DNA of 64,000 nucleotides from Erodium maritimum (GCA_963921825.1 OY997589.1:23953482-24017481); one strand, 5' to 3'. Shown: positions 1 through 13,016, counted from the first letter of the stretch. Numbers and translations: made by a program. The notes: a model not told the origin generated them from the sequence alone.

Positions 1-395
1 CCGGGAAGCAAGGAATGGTTGTGGGAGTGGTTCCCTAAACCCTGAATACTCGGAGGCAATGACAATTTGGCAGGCCTGGAATGGATCCAAGCATCGCACT
101 CCTCCAGGGTCATTATACAGAGCGACGCCCAGTACCTAGTGCACTTGATTCAAGGAACACATCATGTATTCTCCCCTTTGCGCCGGTTGGTAGACGACTG
201 TCGGACCCTGTTAGCTACTCTCGCGGATGTCAAACTTGAGTATATCTCTAGGTCAGCGAACGGTGCAACCCATTGCTAGCCCGGGAAGCCCGTTCTTCGC
301 CTGTCCTTTTGTGGTCAGGTTTTACTATTCCGGATGCACTTATGTCTATTTTACAACAGTTCAAATAATAAAAGTTACTATCCTGTTTCAAAAAA
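1..395 (+). mobile_element. LINE 3' end fragment (RNase H domain and poly(A) tail)
   Basis: A partial reading frame at 67-279 translates to an RNase H-like domain of plant non-LTR retrotransposons: the run RVIIQSDAQYLVHLI holds the catalytic-type Asp, and the end DVKLEYISRSANGATH matches the family's closing motif. The frame stops at the position where the family normally continues a few residues. A short 3' UTR follows, ending in an A run at about 390-399. The 5' part lies outside the window or is lost. Similar ends recur at 2592-2945 and 37104-37470, which supports the reading. Confidence 0.75.
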
Positions 396-406
396 AAAAG
401 GTAGGG

Positions 407-483
407 TATCTATCATTTTCAAATGTTGGGTAGTGTAGTGTTCATGACTAATACTTAAGAGTAAGTTTCGATGTTTAACCCTA
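407..483. repeat. Truncated end of a MULE-type MITE
   Basis: This stretch matches one arm of the complete 474-bp element at 31783-32256. Shared blocks are TGGGTAGTGTAGTGTTC, AATACTTAAGAGTAAG and the terminal TTTAACCC. Only one arm is present and no partner arm or TSD is visible, so it is a broken copy. Nothing further was recognised between it and about 785. Confidence 0.6.
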
Positions 484-784
484 ATTTATAAGGAGAACCA
501 CATTTCATGACGATATATTTTTTCTCGTTCAAACTTCACAATCCCAGTTAACCGTTTTAGAAAAATATCATAACATCGGGTTTTCCCTAACTTACAAGAA
601 GTAACAAATTGTATCTAAATGAACAAATATGTGAACTTCAACCTCAAAATGACGAAAATACCATTGATCTTTCGTTGCTAGTCTTACCCGCAATGTTGTT
701 CAAATTTTTATTTGAGAGGTACATAATCAAATTTTCATCCGCCAACAGAACCTTTATCTCTTTATTTATTTCTCTTTTGTATAG

Positions 785-2945
785 ATGGACTGTCACACCT
801 TCTCTGGAGAGCGCTTGGAGCTAGTTTTATTCACGACGTTCAGATCGCTAGGGGATCCCCTAAGGTATCGCATATGTTTTTTTGGTGATGATTGTTACAT
901 CTTTTACAGGGCCACTACAAGAAAAGCACATCAAATTTGTGACATTTTAGGTGTTTTTGGGAAATTGTCGGGGCAAGTGTTGAACCCAAATAAATCATCT
1001 ATATTCTTCCACACAAATACTCCGACCAACATGCGCCAAGAATGTTGCGATATACTCTCTATTGTCGAAACCTCAGCTACATCTATGTACCTTGGGGTTC
1101 CTAATATGATCGGCCAGAACTGAAATGTGACTATGGCTTATCTAAGGGATCAGGTCCTTACGGGAATTAGGTCATGGAATGGCAGGCTCCTCTCGCCGAT
1201 AGGAAGGAAGGTGATGATCCGATCGGTTCTCACTTCCCTACCGATTTATGTTATGTCAGTTTTCTGAGTCCCTCATCGCAATGTGGACCATATTCATGTC
1301 GTACTGGCCCGTTTTTGGTGGGGGAGGTAAATCAGTTCGCCCAATTATTTGGCAAGACTATGATAAATTATGTATGCCTAAGGAATGTGGGGGTATGACT
1401 TTTTGGTATCTACAAGATGTCAATACAACACTTCTTGGGAAGTAGGCCTAGGGCCTTATCCATCGTCTGCAATCCCTAGTGGCCTAGGTCCTGAAAGCCC
1501 GATACTTCCCACTACCAACTTCCTACAAGCACAAATCGACTTAAATCCAAGTTTTATTTGGGCTATTATTTTTTCAACACAAGAACTCCTTCGTAATGGA
1601 CTTCAGATTTCTATTAGAGACGGACGGGATACGATGATCAAGGGCACACCATGGTTGATTGGGACGGTACCAGAAATCGAATCATCTGGGGTCACTCTAA
1701 ATGGAGCCCTTATGGCAGGCCTCATGGTCCCTGGCTCTTGTTGTTGGTACGTTGATCTTATTCACCGATTATTTGACAGTGTGGACCATGATAATATTCT
1801 TAAAGTCCCTAATTCTGACATTAGAGTAAGAAACGAATGGTACTGGGCGAGTGATAGAACCCGTTTTTATTCGACTAAAGCAGGATACACAACATTAGCT
1901 CCTATTCTCCACCAGGCTCGGCAAGATAGTGAGGCAATCACATAGGCCTCCTTATAGAACATCCCGGTACCACCATGCCTATGAATCTATCTGTGGAGAT
2001 GTCTTACAGATACCCTGCAAGTGGCATCTAATCTATTTCGACGGTATGTTCCGGCTCATCCGATATGTGCTATTTGTGGTCAGGCTCAAGAAACTATAGG
2101 TCATTTATTTCTATCTCATGGCTTTACGAAGACGTGTTGGACACAGTTGGGGGGGGGGGGGGGGGGGAGTTTCACAAGACGCGAATAATGTTGTATTTCA
2201 AACATGGTGGGAATGTATGAAAGTGGGCACGACCTTAGGCCGGGTGGTAGAGGTTCTTTGTGTTCTTTGGTAAATATGGAAGGCCCGAAATTCCCTGGTA
2301 TGGGGGGAAATTACGCCTACTGCTCTTGGAGTTATTTCGATTGCAAAAACTAATCCGTTAGCATGGCTGGAAGTAAATGCCAATATCCTGCAACCACACC
2401 CGGTGTCCCCTAACTGGCCGTCTAGGCGGTATCTCCTCTATTAGGAACGATGGTCATTAATGTGGATGACGCTATTTTCCAAGACATTGAGCAATCTACG
2501 TGAGGACTTATAACTCGGTCAGGGGGGGTGGGGGTGGGGGATAGTTAGCCTAACTACGAATGGGGTCCTCCCGGGAAATTGGTCCCCAATCATGATTGAA
2601 GCATACGCCTTAGGAATAGCTCTCCAGAATACACACTCTTTGGGGGCAGGGGCGATTATTGTTAGATCTGATGCTCAGGTCCTCCTTAATATGATCAGGG
2701 TGGGTGAACCACCAACATCACTGGTGGGAACTATCGTCAGGGATATTCGTCGCATATTTCTCCAAAACGAAAGAATAACTCTTAAATTTGTCAAAAGAAC
2801 CGCGAACAAAACTGTTCACCGGTTACTTAGGGAGACACGTTCTATGCATGTTTTTTAGTGGTCAGGAGTTCTCCCTAATACACTTCAGTATATTCTCAAC
2901 TCTGATAATTAATGAAATTGGTACCTTTTAATTAAAAAATATAAT
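785..2945 (+). pseudogene. Degenerate LINE ORF2: reverse transcriptase, zf-RVT and RNase H
   Basis: Frames broken by stops and shifts give, in order, three parts of a plant LINE ORF2. First, a reverse transcriptase palm fragment at 785-1123 with FFGDDCYIF, where FGDD replaces the usual FADD, followed by GKLSGQVLNPNKSS. Second, a zf-RVT-like zinc region near 1975-2140 (CAICGQAQETIGHLF). Third, an RNase H domain at 2592-2858 (IIVRSDAQVLLNM, then LKFVKRTANK). Endonuclease and ORF1 are missing, so the copy is 5' truncated. A run of 19 G at 2149-2167 interrupts the frame. The 3' end runs into A/T-rich sequence near 2940. Not functional. Confidence 0.8.
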
Positions 2946-3760
2946 CTCTTTTCTAATTCCAAATTTGAAATAATCATATTTGGAGCACTTATAATAATGT
3001 AAATTTAATAGCTTCTGATTCAAAGCTGAAGACAAATGTCGGAGTCAAATCACTACAAGATTTAATATTTGGAATCGACGCTCATAGTCTTTGATTCTGA
3101 CTTCAGAGCTTACTATCGACGCCCCATCAACATTTATCCTGACTGCTCATAGATGAAGAGAATTTTGGGAAGTATATAGATGCTTCGTTGACTCAAGAAC
3201 AAGTGACCCAAATGTCTGATTCAAAACCTTAAAGTAGTTTATATTATGCTTCATCATGGTCCCTCTCTACCGGTTCTAGCTCACAACCATCGTCATCTTT
3301 TTGGCTCGTGGACATCTCGATCGATGGAGGAAGAAGACATTAGGATGGCTGAACGCCGAGAACTAAACAAGAAAATTGAGTATTTGGAGGAAATGGACTA
3401 ATCTCAAATTACGCTAGAATAGTTGGAGCTTCATTGTAATCGGTTTCAACAACACAATCATGCTAGCAAACTAGCTATATGTAGTTGTATTTTGTATCAA
3501 ATTGTAAATAATTTCGTTCATGTACTTTTCACGCAAGATTATAATTTTACGATTATAAATTAATGCTTAATATGTAATACTTTATGTAGTATCTAAGTTA
3601 ATTGAAATTCGTTATTGTTAATAAAGGACACCTACCCATCAAAAGCTGTCACTGTACATTCTCTTAGGCCTAAACTTGGTTTACCCCTGAAAGATAAAAG
3701 CTGAAGACAAGGTAGAATTTAATTCATACACAATATGAACTTGCTTGCAAACCAAAACAT
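2946..3760. other. Intergenic stretch without a recognisable gene
   Basis: No frame here could be matched to a family. A weak stretch near 3320-3400 reads MEEEDIRMAERRELNKKIEY, which resembles coiled-coil tails of PIF/Pong-type accessory proteins, but this is too short to call. The right part probably holds downstream sequence of the methyltransferase gene. Confidence 0.4.
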
Positions 3761-3761
3761 G

Positions 3762-3828
3762 TATAAATAACTTGGAAACCACATTTCATGTATATATAAA
3801 TAACTTGGAAACCACATTTCATGTATAT
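3762..3828. repeat. 33-bp tandem duplication downstream of the methyltransferase gene
   Basis: The unit beginning TAAATAACTTGGAAACCAC starts at 3764 and again at 3797 with almost no difference, giving a period of 33 bp. It lies about 190 bp beyond the stop codon of the gene at 4017-7127, so it may fall within or just past the 3' UTR. Confidence 0.85.
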
Positions 3829-4016
3829 ACCACATGCGGCACATTACCCATTAGCTGAAGCAACTTAAAGACAAGAATAGCCTCTAAGTGCTGGTAAGTC
3901 TATAATGCTTATCCACGGCATAAAGAATAATACAGTAATCACCAGTCTGCTAAAAAATGAAACTATTTTACTACATAGCTGTTGCTTGGGACATCACTTC
4001 ATTCCTTGTGCAATGC

Positions 4017-7000
4017 TTATTCTGAATCCCTGACGCTTTCACTTGTAAGCCACATCTTCTTCTGGATAATGAATATAACATCTCCGTCCTCATCTAACTC
4101 TAAACTGGAATCAGAAGTTGCCACCGCTTCCCAGTGCAACGCCGTTAGGTACTTCTTGATGAAGTCTACCACTGACTGTTTGTCCCTCACAATAACGAAG
4201 CCAGTTGGCCTCAGCATTCGATCCATCTCAATCAGTAGATCCTCAGGACTGCATTCTTTCTTTATAACATCTGAAAACACAGTCCAAGCATGTAGTAGAT
4301 CATAGGTTCGGGGGTATGTTGAATAGGCTTCACACCTGAAAAATAGACCAATCAATTTAAAAGATTTGCTCGATGCAAGAACTAATATGCATACAAGTTG
4401 ATCTGCATACCAGTTGTGAACTGAGCCAATCAAGCCTCTGTCATATATCAGCTTTAGTGTGTTTGGTCCATTTTCAGGGACGACATTCATCACCCAAACA
4501 TTCTTGTCTTTCAGAGCAGCTCCAAAAGAACCCATGTTTGCCTTCATGTCCATCACATTCCTCAAAGTGTCTTCTGAGATCTTTGAGCCCAACAGATTCC
4601 AATAACCTTCAACCCTTTGTTGCCACACTACCTGTGAATATATGTGTTGTTAATGAATAGCTCATTTATGCTTGCACACCAAAACAATACTGAATTTCAA
4701 GCAGACTAAAATACATAGTACAAATCATGTTGCCAGCAATTACCGTGTCCTTTTCAAACATTTCGTTTGAATATCCAAAATCAGCAAGTCGGGGAGGAGG
4801 CGTTGTCAGCCTAGCTGGCCAAGGAGCCAATCCACTTCCCTTGACTTTCTGGACATCTGATAAAACACCGACACACAAGTTTCATTAGCATATGCATTTA
4901 ACTACCATCGCTTCCTCAATTGATTTGAGGTATCATCGTGAAGTGTACAAATTTTTCATGGAAAAATAAAAAACAAGATAATAATTTGCTAACAAGGGTG
5001 TTCAGAACTTCAGGAGAAGAAATCAATATCTGACTACTAACACTTGTAATGGCGTTATTGTTGTCGGAGGTGATTATAAAAAACTCTAAAATTATCATCA
5101 ATATTAAACTAAACAACGGCGGGTCTTGCTCTAAGATTTGCTATTAGAATGATGTCGGTTTCTTTAAATCACTTAGTGGTGCAGAGTAGTTTCATCATTG
5201 TTTAGCCTGGTCAAGGACAGTTTGACTAGTTCCCTTCATCCATGGACTTATAGTTTTTATCCTGAAGAGGTGCCATTATGAAGTTGAAGAACACATGTAT
5301 ATCAGGAAAACCATCTTTGGGACATCATTTAGTAGAGCACATAAATTCTGGAAACTTGTGTGTGCATGTATGTATCAGCAAATAAAGAAACTTCAGACAT
5401 CTCTGGAATTTACATCTACCAACTAAGGTGACATAAATGATGAACAATATATGGGGTAAAACACTTACGGTCAGAGTAAGGTGTGATGCAAGCTTCCATT
5501 TGTACACCATATACGGCATCGGGATCATCATCAGTGCGACAGAGAGGAGGCTGGGTACCAGGTTCTCTATTCACATAGCATTCATTTGTTAAAGGTTTCT
5601 GCCAGATGACTGTTTGGTTCTTCTTAGAAGCAATTGTCCAACACATGCGTTCCACAAGTGCACTCATCTCTCTCCATATTCTAAGATCCTCTTCATCCTG
5701 AGCATATGCTTCGGGAGATGAGTAGGCAAAGTAGCCTCCTGGTCTGAGCAACCTATCTAGCTCCAGAAGAAGAATTCCGTCCCTTTGAAGCCAATCAATC
5801 CTACAACGACTACAATGAGCAAGTTCAAAAGATCTGCTTGGGTAAGGAAGCCTCTTAGTTCCTAGAACACCAAGATATGCAGGGATTCCTCTTTCAAGGG
5901 CAAATTGAATTTGGTTTTGATGCACATCATTGGGTGCTAAGGACATTGCTATAATATCAGATGAGAGTAGATACGCTCCAAAACTTGCAACACCACACCC
6001 AACATCAAGAACTGTTCGCAGCCTTCCTTCATTGTTCAAGTTATTGTTTGAAAAGTTGAGCATCTGTGAATTGAAAGTAGAAACCACAACTTAGATAATT
6101 ACTACAATTAATTTGATGAAATTTATATAACAGTCTATATTTACCAATCAAATAACAATCAAAGGGGAAATGTACATAGCAATGCTGAAAATCAGAAAGA
6201 GATTGAAGACAGTATTATATTCATATCTAATGCAAGGTGAAAAGTCCAAATTTTTTACATTTGCAATAGAGGCAATGTACTTATCAGCTCCATAGTGAAA
6301 ATGAGTGCCTCCTCCTGGAAATTCTATCTTTTCACCTTTTTCAACCATCCAATTCTGGTCAGATTTTTCATGTGCTAAGTGAGTATGTGGTATGTTTGCC
6401 TTCCATACTTCATCCCTGCTTCTGGGCCACTTAATCGGAACCTAATACATTACAGGAACCAAACATTTAGTATTTACAGGAGTACAGACAATTGCAAGAG
6501 CAGAAAAACTTTTAACACCAATTTCACCTTGTACCCTTGTGGAGGAGGAATCAAGCAATTGTATCGCCTTTCAGCGGGAGGGCAGTGCCTTTCATAGTGC
6601 TCCATGACAGACAGATCCAACTTCAATCTCAACTGGTATATAAGGTTTCTATCCAGACATGGAATTAATTCCGAATGCCGATCATCACATACCTATAAAG
6701 AGAAAACAGAAGTAAGCAAAGTAGAAAACCACAACCCTTATGCATATGGATAAAACAATAAGTTAACTTGGTTAAGTAGTTAACCATACTATCTGATGAT
6801 TAAACACAAGTGGGGTAGGGTTTCAAGCCAAGTTTGAGTGTCATAACTAACCGGAAAGCTTTTTGGTGTGACATCATCCTCTACATCTTCTTGGCCGAAT
6901 TTTGTCCCATCCTGCTTGCCATCAGTATCATCATCCCCACCCAAATAAGATGACCCAAGTTTTCTCAAAGTCCTACCATATTCCAGGGCAGAACTATGGC

Positions 7001-7127
7001 TTTCAGAGCCAAAAATGGATCCATGATATACATATAGAAAACCAAGAAAGACAGATATGAGACACACAGAAGTGATTAAACGCTTCTTTTGCGTGCCATC
7101 AGATCTTCCCCTCATCATTGTATTCAC
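4017..7127 (-). CDS. Probable pectin-type methyltransferase, PMT2/PMT8/PMT9 group
   Basis: Seven coding exons join in frame: 7127-6852, 6692-6528, 6441-6259, 6063-5469, 4856-4744, 4631-4411, 4335-4017. They give 623 residues, the usual family length, and all introns have GT/AG borders. The product is a type II membrane protein: a short N-terminal tail, a membrane anchor at about residues 15-36, then a two-part SAM-methyltransferase region. Motif I is VLDVGCGVASFGAYLL near 226, with THFHYGAD before it and LELDRLLRPGGYFAYSSPEA after it. The second half holds NVMDMKANMGSF near 467 and ends SESVRDSE. The family is plant specific and Golgi located, and QUA2/TSD2 relatives are linked to homogalacturonan methylation; that role here is inferred. 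The start is ambiguous among Met 1, 4 and 5; family members usually begin MRGRSDG, which favours Met5. No break was seen. Confidence 0.95.
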
Positions 7128-8150
7128 TTTTGAAATCCTTCAACTAAAATCTACCACTTCCAGTTATCCTGCTGAAAGATCAAAATATAGATCTCATCTC
7201 CAAAGAATACCCTGTACCCGATTAATCAGTCAAACTAAAACTGTTTGTCCTCCTGCACAAAGCACCCAAGGATAGGCAATTATAACCTGTAAAAATACAA
7301 CCCATAGAAATTTAGCAACACATAAAAAGCATATACATTTGAATTTAACAGGCAGAGACAGTTCATCTGCAAGGTCTCTAGATAGGCTGAACAATTGACC
7401 AAAACAACTGCAACCAAGTCAAGATGTCCAAACTTAACAACAATAATAACTATACTGAAATCTCTAGATTTTTATATCCACAAACAAACAAAAAACAATG
7501 TCATGGTACACATAAGAAACAGTGACACCAAAGACAAACAATTAAGGGTTGGAGCCTGCAGATTCAAAATCTAATCATAGTAGTGTATTATATAATGTAC
7601 TACAAAGAAGCCATAAAAGGGTCAGTGACAAGTTGAGAAATTGAGTGGAACAAGATCTCAATGATCAGGTACTAGTAAATAACAAAGACACTAAGCAAGC
7701 TCAGATACAAAAAAGAAGCATTGATCCAAGAAATCACAAGACTTATAGGCAACCCAAATATCTAATAAAACAACTGCTACCAGAGCCAGTGAAGGAAGGA
7801 ACTGCAAGACCCAGATCTAGGAACCAAAACCGAAATTCGATAGCAACCCAAAACAAGAATGGAGAGTTGCCACACTCCAAAATCAGCAACAGGGGCAGTT
7901 CAATTGGATCCAATAAAGAATGAAATTTCCAAGCGAAACCCAGAAAATGTAAGCAAAAGAAAAACTGATCGACTTACCGAAAGGATCGAATGAAGAAGTG
8001 GAAGGCTAGAGAAGAAGGAAGGAAGCTGAGATTGGTAGGAGGAGATCTGGGAGCAATGAATGGGGAAAGAGGATTGAGATTTAGATCTCAGAGAGTGATG
8101 ATGAAGTGAAGAGAGAGTTCCGGTTTTGGGTGAGAGAGAAGAGAGGGTCT
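7128..8150 (-). promoter_or_regulatory. 5' leader of the methyltransferase gene with a leader intron
   Basis: Reading the minus strand, a donor TTTCG/GTAAGTC at 7978/7977 and an acceptor ending TTTTTACAG at 7287 define a likely 691-bp intron in the 5' UTR, T- and A-rich as expected. Upstream, 8000-8150 is rich in GA/CT runs typical of plant leaders. The transcription start was not located. The intron is inferred from splice signals only. Confidence 0.6.
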
Positions 8151-8355
8151 ACACTGTTAACTTCCTTCCCAGGTCGTTGGCTTTTCTATCCTTTTCGTTT
8201 TTAGCTGTCAATGAACATATATGCAAATTTACTATTTTAGGACCTATAAGGTAGATCCCGTGTTACAGAAACTTCTTAAATTTTACTATTATATAATCGG
8301 CCACTAGGACATGAGTTTACAAGATAGTTTATCCTCTTTTTTCTATTAATACTTA

Positions 8356-9431
8356 TAAGGTGAAATCGGCTACAAACCAATCTTAACCTAAAAACTAGAG
8401 AACTAATCCTACCCACACACACCTAACATCCAACATTCCCCTTGATGTCACATCATCACCCCAATTGCACCCAAACTCACGCCACTTTCATCATTTCTCA
8501 CATAAGCAAGGGCATAATTGTAAAAACATGTTGCCATGTGGACAAGTGTCCATTTTTTTCTTCACCAATTCACTAATTTAATATTTCCCGCTTCGTTTGA
8601 ACTCCGATTAGCTTCAAACTTGCGCTAATATTTTTATTTTTTCAAGGGCTTTAAATCAAGATCAATCATGAATATATTTTGAAGCACGAAAATAAAAAGG
8701 TATATCGGAGTAATAAAAAAATGTTGAATGTTGATAAATCTTCACTAATAAATGTTTTATATCAGAGGTATCAAACTAGTGCTAAATGTTGATAAAAGCA
8801 TGTACTGAGGTGATAAAAACCATGTTCAATTTTGATAATAAGTGTGATAAACTAGAGTTTAGCGTCGATAAAAAACCACGTGATGGGGGATGATAAAACA
8901 CACGTAATTGAATGATAAACCTAGTGTTTAGTGTTGATAAAACTAGTGTTCATAAAAAGCACGCGATGAGGTGATAAAATCATGATCAGTTTTGGAAAAT
9001 GGGGTGATAAAACCAGTGTAAAGTGTTGATAAAACCAGTATAAAAGTGTTGATAAATCCAGAGCAAAGTGTTGATAAAAATTAACCAGATTTTTTTTATA
9101 AAAATCAACACCGAAATAATTTTTTTTTCGTGCTTCAAAATATATTCATAACTTATTTTGATTTAAAGCCCTTCAAAAAACAAAACTAATGGCGCAAGTT
9201 TGAAGCCAATCGGAGTTCAAATGAAGCGAGAAAAATTAAATTAGTGAATTGATTAAAAAAAATATGATAGTTTTACTAAAAAGCCCTTACCACTTATTAA
9301 AAAATGCTGTTTTTTTGCAGTCAACAAGTCAACTATTCAATTGCATCTCATCCATCCATTCTTAAAATGGATGGCTTAGATTGGTTCTCTAGTTTTTAGG
9401 TTAAGACATGGTTTGTATTTGATTTCTCCTC
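8356..9431. mobile_element. Non-autonomous MULE foldback element with 9-bp TSD
   Basis: The 1,076-bp unit is flanked by perfect 9-bp direct repeats TAATACTTA (8347-8355 and 9432-9440), the Mutator superfamily hallmark. Its ends are inverted repeats: CTTAACCTAAAAACTAGAGA on the left is matched by the reverse complement of 9394-9416. About 110 bp of subterminal sequence (8588-8697) is repeated inverted at 9125-9240. The core, 8700-9110, is a degenerate tandem array of units like TGATAAAACCAGTGT. There is no coding capacity. Both distinct ends match those of the 15.98-24.75 kb element, in opposite orientation. Confidence 0.85.
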
Positions 9432-9585
9432 TAATACTTAATACTGTTTTTTCAAAGAGTCGATGACTTCATTCATACAGAATAATCAAATACGATTTTA
9501 TGACATAACTCTCTCAGGTGAAAAACATAGTTAGGGACCTGTCAAAGATAGGTGTATCGACCATTTATGCCATAGAAAAAAATCT

Positions 9586-10434
9586 AGTATAATAGCAAAA
9601 GAGTCTAAAAGAATGAAAATTAAAGTTCAATCCTTTCGTCTCTTTGCCTGTCTTATAGCCGTTGTGGTCACCATGGCCAACACCTTTTCTCTTCCTCCGC
9701 AACACTGATACCCCTACTAATGCCTTTGTCGCCGCTCGTATGGGAGATCTAGTGGTCATCGTTTTTTTCTCACAGATGGTCCTCGTCATCACTGGCTCAT
9801 TAGCGGGTTCCCCTCCTGGTTTGCCTATCGAGGATCGAGGAGGCAGCCTCATTCGGAGCCTTTCGTGGCTACAGCTCCGTCTGCCGCATGCAGCGTTGGG
9901 AGGCATGCCGATTCTGACCAACCGTAAGACTGTGATGACGCCCCAACAGCGGTTGGGGGCGCTCTCGTTGGAGAACGAGTCGAACGTTGATGATGAAGAG
10001 GTGGACATCTCGATTGAAGCCGTCCATGCTGCTGTCGACGGTAATGATGATCAACAAGCGAGGGAAGCCAAACAACCCCGTTGGGAGACATGATCGGACA
10101 CCGAGGTGGGGTGGTAGAGGCCTAGTGGCCTACCCCCTATGACCCGGGACAGGTGGTGCTTATCCGTATTGGGAGGAGCAAGGAAGCACGTCTATTTTAT
10201 TTTTTCTGTTTCATTTTCAGTTGTTTGAATTTCTGGTTATTTTTATTCTATTAGGCTTTAGGATGTTGGAATTTTTACAACTAGTGTAAGATGCAAATTA
10301 GACTATTTCTACAATCCATGAGTGCTGGGTCACCCACCGGGGGGACATATTCTGGAGTTTAGGGTCTTTGTCCTTATCTTTATAATTGTTGGTTGACATG
10401 ATTAATGCAATTTCCTCGTCTCCCGTTTTAAAAA
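9586..10434 (+). pseudogene. LINE ORF1 3' fragment with 3' UTR and A tail
   Basis: The frame at 9662-10093 ends AREAKQPRWET and resembles the ORF1 C-terminal tail seen at 41456-41719 ([11 protein letters not shown]). It passes directly into a 3' UTR carrying a segment, GATGCAAATTAGAC, that recurs in related tails at 31228 and near 38008. The unit ends in TTTTAAAAAAA near 10434. Imperfect flanking repeats (GCCATAGAAAAAAATC at 9569 and GCCACAAAAAACAATC at 10437) may be an old TSD. There is no ORF2. Confidence 0.6.
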
Positions 10435-10439
10435 AAGCC

Positions 10440-11450
10440 ACAAAAAACAATCATATTAGACAACATATGACATAATAGATAAGTACAACAGTTAGACACG
10501 ATAAATCAAACACAAGGAGATAGACACCCCTACTAGGTGATTGTCTTGAGCTGCTAGGACAATTTGGGTTGCCCCATCTCGTGGAAGAGAGTCGGGAAGA
10601 CCCGACCCATACTAGTACGAGGTGGGCTTCCATCCCCCCCGACACTCTTTCAATGGATCATATCCCTTGACGGGTCTGCTTAGTAGAGCTTGTATTGGCA
10701 ATCAACCACCCTTCCGCTGTCACTCGATGTCGGCCGACCGCCATCCCATGAGGCCTATAATCAATCTATGGTGATGCTAGATCGAGCCTCAACCCTTATG
10801 GAATTTTGTAGGAGCTGACCTCGTCGATCTTCAACCCTCTAAAGCCCCATCGTCCCTACTACCCTAGGTACTGAAATCCCCATACACCCGACCACCACCC
10901 TCACAGATATGGGGTTTGAGTGATCAGATCTCGTTATGCGTTGTTCTTCGGGCCATCTCCATCAGTGTTGTTGTTTTCTTGTCGGAGCCTTCCTCGTTTC
11001 CTCCGTGGCCTTTGAGAGGGCGCATAAGAAGCTACCAAACCAAGAGAGTATCACGAACCCCCATGCATCTCCGTCACCAAAGAACTCGTTGTCCCTAGGG
11101 ACGGTAATGAGCACGGAGGAGGGAGGGAAGAACATGCCCCCATTGGCATCACCTTCATCACCATCGAGCGAAATCGCACTTATCATGCCATAGATTAAGA
11201 CAAAACCAGTAGGCATCAGATCGAACGAGGGATGGGGTTCTAGTGTAAGTTCGTCCCCATGGATGGAGAGGGTGACTGAAGAAGAGTGTGAGAGTGTGTT
11301 GGGGGTAGGGGGGTTGCCGGAGAGGGAGGTTGGGGAGAGGCCCTCGCTCGACTGCGAGAAGATGGTGACATCGTCACGATAATTCCATTTCGGAATCCTA
11401 AAAACTCCATTATGTACTCGAAAGAGAGGGACGAAGAGGGAGCACTAATA
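10440..11450 (-). pseudogene. Probable minus-strand LINE ORF1 tail, heavily mutated
   Basis: On the minus strand, fragments read like ORF1 C-terminal linker sequence of the window's LINEs (for example RWGNPNCPSSSRQSPSRG at 10645-10520), with frequent stops. The base composition is GC-rich like the other LINE ORF1 pieces and unlike the AT-rich intergenic DNA. No domain signature was seen, so the call rests on composition and tail resemblance. Confidence 0.35.
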
Positions 11451-13016
11451 TCACTTTCTTTTATTTTACTATAATAATACTTACTATTGATGAGGAGGGA
11501 GTTTGGCGATAAAAAATGTCCATAACAATCAGTCAACAAATTTGACCACTTACATCTGTTAATTATGTTTTTATTTATTTAAGTAATTATTTGTTGATAT
11601 TAGTTCGATTAATTTTTTTAGCATATAAGTGAAATTTTATTAATAATAACAGTGGGTAATAGAGAAACAAATATGAGAGAAAAGGAATAGGCGAGACATA
11701 GTCTCAAACGACATGTTCGAGACGCTAACCCAATGACTAAAATACCCGGATAATACAAGTGACAAATGAGGGATTAGATCCTCGTGATAGTGGTTTCTTG
11801 GTCGTAGCTCACAATGCTCTTTTCATGACTCGACCTGGAAATGGTCGTGGTGTCTAACGCACACATTGATCTCTCGGCAGAGACCGTCTCGAGACACTTG
11901 GGTGGATAACGTGCATCTAGAGAAAACACTAAGAAAACGAGGATACAATAGGTCGGGATGACTCTGACCTTGGTAGAGCGAGATGTGCGTCCCTACACAC
12001 ACCCCGTTGCTCGATCTCGCACTCATTGTCCCTAGCGAGGTTACTTCACAGACCTCGCCTCTATGTTATCACCAGTAGTTGGTGCCCTCGCCAGGGGGTG
12101 ATTTGTAGAAATATAGAGCAGAGTTCTCACCTGGAGAATTCATGAAGACAACCTCTTCATTCGCTTGCCTTGCAAACAGGAGAATCTCCGCATTTCTCAA
12201 ATGAAGTCCAATTGTAGCATCTACATTAAAATGGGTGGTATTTCTAATCCCTTATAACTTAAATGTATAAGATATCTACTCTAAATTGAGTGATGTTTGT
12301 TGGGATTTGCCATACTATTGAGATATAAGATCTTGTTTGAGCATTTCGGTGCATTATTTATCTATGGACTCTCGAGAATGCATGAACACCTTATCGAACA
12401 ACTAAGTGTAAGGGAGATGGTTATAAGCATAAAGGCAATTAAGTTTCTTGAGTCTTGCATTTCGAGTTAAAAAACATATTTTAGTTATGAGTCTTATTTT
12501 GTGTGTAAACCTTGGATAAACAATTTTGACCAATATGAGTAAGCCGGGAGTAGATTTCTTTTTATCATTTCCGGTTTTGAGGAATGAATAGAGGATTTAT
12601 TGTTGGTAGTGCTAAGAAACCGTATATTGTGTTTATGTTTTATCGCTTTATTCGGGTAAAAATGATTTATGAGATGCTATATGATGACGAACTTTTTAAT
12701 TGTTTTTATCACCGCTAGCCTAATTCTACCTTGCTTTTTGCCTATTCCGGGCCTAGTTAAGAGATAGTAGTCTTATTTCATACATCCCCAAAAGAGAAAA
12801 TAAAGGACAAAAAAAGTAAAAGTTGTTTTTTAGTCTAGAAAGTAAAGAAATAATGTACACACTACCACCTAAGACATATAACTATTTATTCACGTAAAGA
12901 GTCGGTCACGGATACAAGTAAACATGACTTCCAATTAACGCATGGTATGATTAACGATGGTGACATCACAATATTTAACCCTATAAAATGTGGTAATATA
13001 TGATAAAATAATAATC
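11451..13016. other. Unassigned intergenic sequence
   Basis: No gene or clear element was recognised. The part at 11690-12200 has moderate GC and short open frames on the minus strand (11823-12026) with no recognised family. It is probably old retroelement debris. Confidence 0.4.

Noticed and set aside
4017-7127. Two separate methyltransferase genes
   Set aside because: The two halves belong to one PMT protein; seven exons join in frame to the expected ~620 residues.
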